From Marixanthomonas ophiurae (GTDB lineage: Bacteria > Bacteroidota > Bacteroidia > Flavobacteriales > Flavobacteriaceae), in contig NZ_QVID01000001.1 of NCBI RefSeq assembly GCF_003413745.1, positions 1,240,001-1,304,000 of the forward strand: a stretch of 64,000 nucleotides of DNA, given 5' to 3'. The position numbers were made by a program, and so were the translations under genes. The notes beneath the pieces were generated by a model. The model was given only the letters and a program-made list of their open reading frames with translations. It searched no databases and was not told where the DNA came from. Below are positions 63,245 to 64,000 of the stretch, piece after piece. The number at the start of each line of letters is the position of its first letter. The first letter of the stretch is position 1.

Positions 63245-64000
63245 ATGACCGCATTTTTAGTTGTATTAGTAATTATTCTTTTTGGAGTTGCCGTTTGGCA
63301 AATGACCAAGGTTTTTGAAATGTCTAAAACCAAACAGACAGATACCGGCGATATAGCATCAGACAAGGACAATAAAGTAAACGGATACCTAATGGTGATG
63401 TTCTTGGTCTTTTTGTATGTGCTAGCTATTGTTTGCTTTTGGAAATGGGGAGATGTACTCCTTCCTGAAGCTGGTTCAGAACATGGATCACAGATAGATA
63501 ATTTAATGTTAATATCCATGATTCTTATTTTCTTTGTGGGTATAGTAACACACTGGCTTTTACTTTCTTTTGCGTTTAAGTATAGAGGCGAAAAAGGTAA
63601 AAAAGCAGTTTTCTATGCAGATAATGATAAATTAGAGTTCATATGGACCATAATCCCAGTAATTGTATTAGCAGGTCTTATTATCTATGGTCTTTTTACA
63701 TGGACTGATATCATGAATGTAAGTGAAGAGGATGATCCATTAGTTGTTGAATTATATGCTTATCAGTTTGATTGGCGTGCTAGATACTCAGGTGAAGATA
63801 ATACCTTGGGAGAAGCCAATGTACGGTTAATCGAAGGGGTTAATCAACTGGGTGTTGATGCTTCAGATCCCAATGCTCAAGATGATATTGTAGTGAATGA
63901 ATTACACTTACCAGTAGGTAGAAAGGTGTTGTTCAAAATGCGTTCTCAAGATGTATTACACTCTGCTTATATGCCACATTTTAGAGCACAAATGAACGTA
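63245..64000 (+). CDS. coxB: Cytochrome c oxidase subunit II (cut by window end)
   Basis: The first 252 residues, running past base 64000. There is a leading hydrophobic helix (TAFLVVLVIILFGVAVWQM), a second (GYLMVMFLVFLYVLAIVCFW), and the two helices typical of subunit II (LMLISMILIFFVGIVTHWLL and DKLEFIWTIIPVIVLAGLII), so more helices than the usual two. The cupredoxin domain begins at VELYAYQFDWRARYSG; the first CuA histidine lies in DVLHSAYMPHFRAQ, while the other ligands are outside the window. It receives electrons from cytochrome c or ActE for the terminal oxidase. Confidence 0.95.
   Translation, partial: MTAFLVVLVIILFGVAVWQMTKVFEMSKTKQTDTGDIASDKDNKVNGYLMVMFLVFLYVLAIVCFWKWGDVLLPEAGSEHGSQIDNLMLISMILIFFVGIVTHWLLLSFAFKYRGEKGKKAVFYADNDKLEFIWTIIPVIVLAGLIIYGLFTWTDIMNVSEEDDPLVVELYAYQFDWRARYSGEDNTLGEANVRLIEGVNQLGVDASDPNAQDDIVVNELHLPVGRKVLFKMRSQDVLHSAYMPHFRAQMNV

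Overview
The window looks like chromosomal DNA of a member of the Flavobacteriaceae (Bacteroidota), probably marine. The reasons are type IX secretion C-terminal sorting domains (SIYPNPT... / TLYPNPT...), DUF5916, DUF2723 and DUF5686 proteins, an alternative complex III (Act) operon followed by cytochrome c oxidase, low GC, and several promoters matching the Bacteroidota form TAnnTTTG with an upstream TTTG. I cannot name the genus. No transposase, integrase, CRISPR array, prophage or rRNA operon is visible; the only RNA gene seen is one tRNA-Gln(UUG).

Region 1 (1-8400) is housekeeping, mostly on the minus strand: a partial RND/MMPL transporter, a short DUF5686-type outer-membrane barrel, pyrH-frr, a secreted M23 peptidase (plus strand), and the translation cluster rplM-rpsI-rpsB-tsf. 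Its intergenic gaps carry several strong RNA hairpins that could act as leaders or attenuators. Region 2 (8400-28000) holds two tandem secreted seven-repeat propeller-like T9SS proteins, pyruvate carboxylase, an unrecognised protein with kinase-like motifs, a DUF5916 protein, polA, a beta-helix-like surface protein, a polysaccharide deacetylase and a large DUF2723 membrane protein.

Region 3 (28186-47284) is the most distinctive part: an aryl-polyene (flexirubin/xanthomonadin-like) biosynthetic cluster. A halogenase-like flavoprotein diverges from a plus-strand run of 17 tightly packed, often overlapping genes: tyrosine/histidine ammonia-lyase, ketoreductase, LpxL-type acyltransferase, two hotdog dehydratases, two complete ketosynthases, two ketosynthase-like proteins that lack the catalytic residues, one acyl carrier protein, a small membrane protein, a polysaccharide deacetylase, a LolA-like carrier, a GT2-DUF2062 fusion, an MMPL exporter, a cupin, a C45-type N-terminal nucleophile lipoprotein and a PaaK-like ligase. 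The likely logic is: tyrosine to 4-coumarate, activation by the ligase, iterative extension on the ACP by ketosynthase/ketoreductase/dehydratases, then transfer and export to the outer membrane. Both flanks are ordinary genes, and no dialkylresorcinol enzymes (DarA/DarB) are present, so this locus alone does not explain a true flexirubin.

Region 4 (47290-64000) has a small lipoprotein and a universal stress protein, then rimP-nusA-infB with a terminator-like hairpin in its leader, a SPOR-domain protein, and the actABCDEF operon running into coxB, which is cut by the window end. ActA carries an extra N-terminal haem domain and ActC a C-terminal helix-hairpin-helix-like tail.
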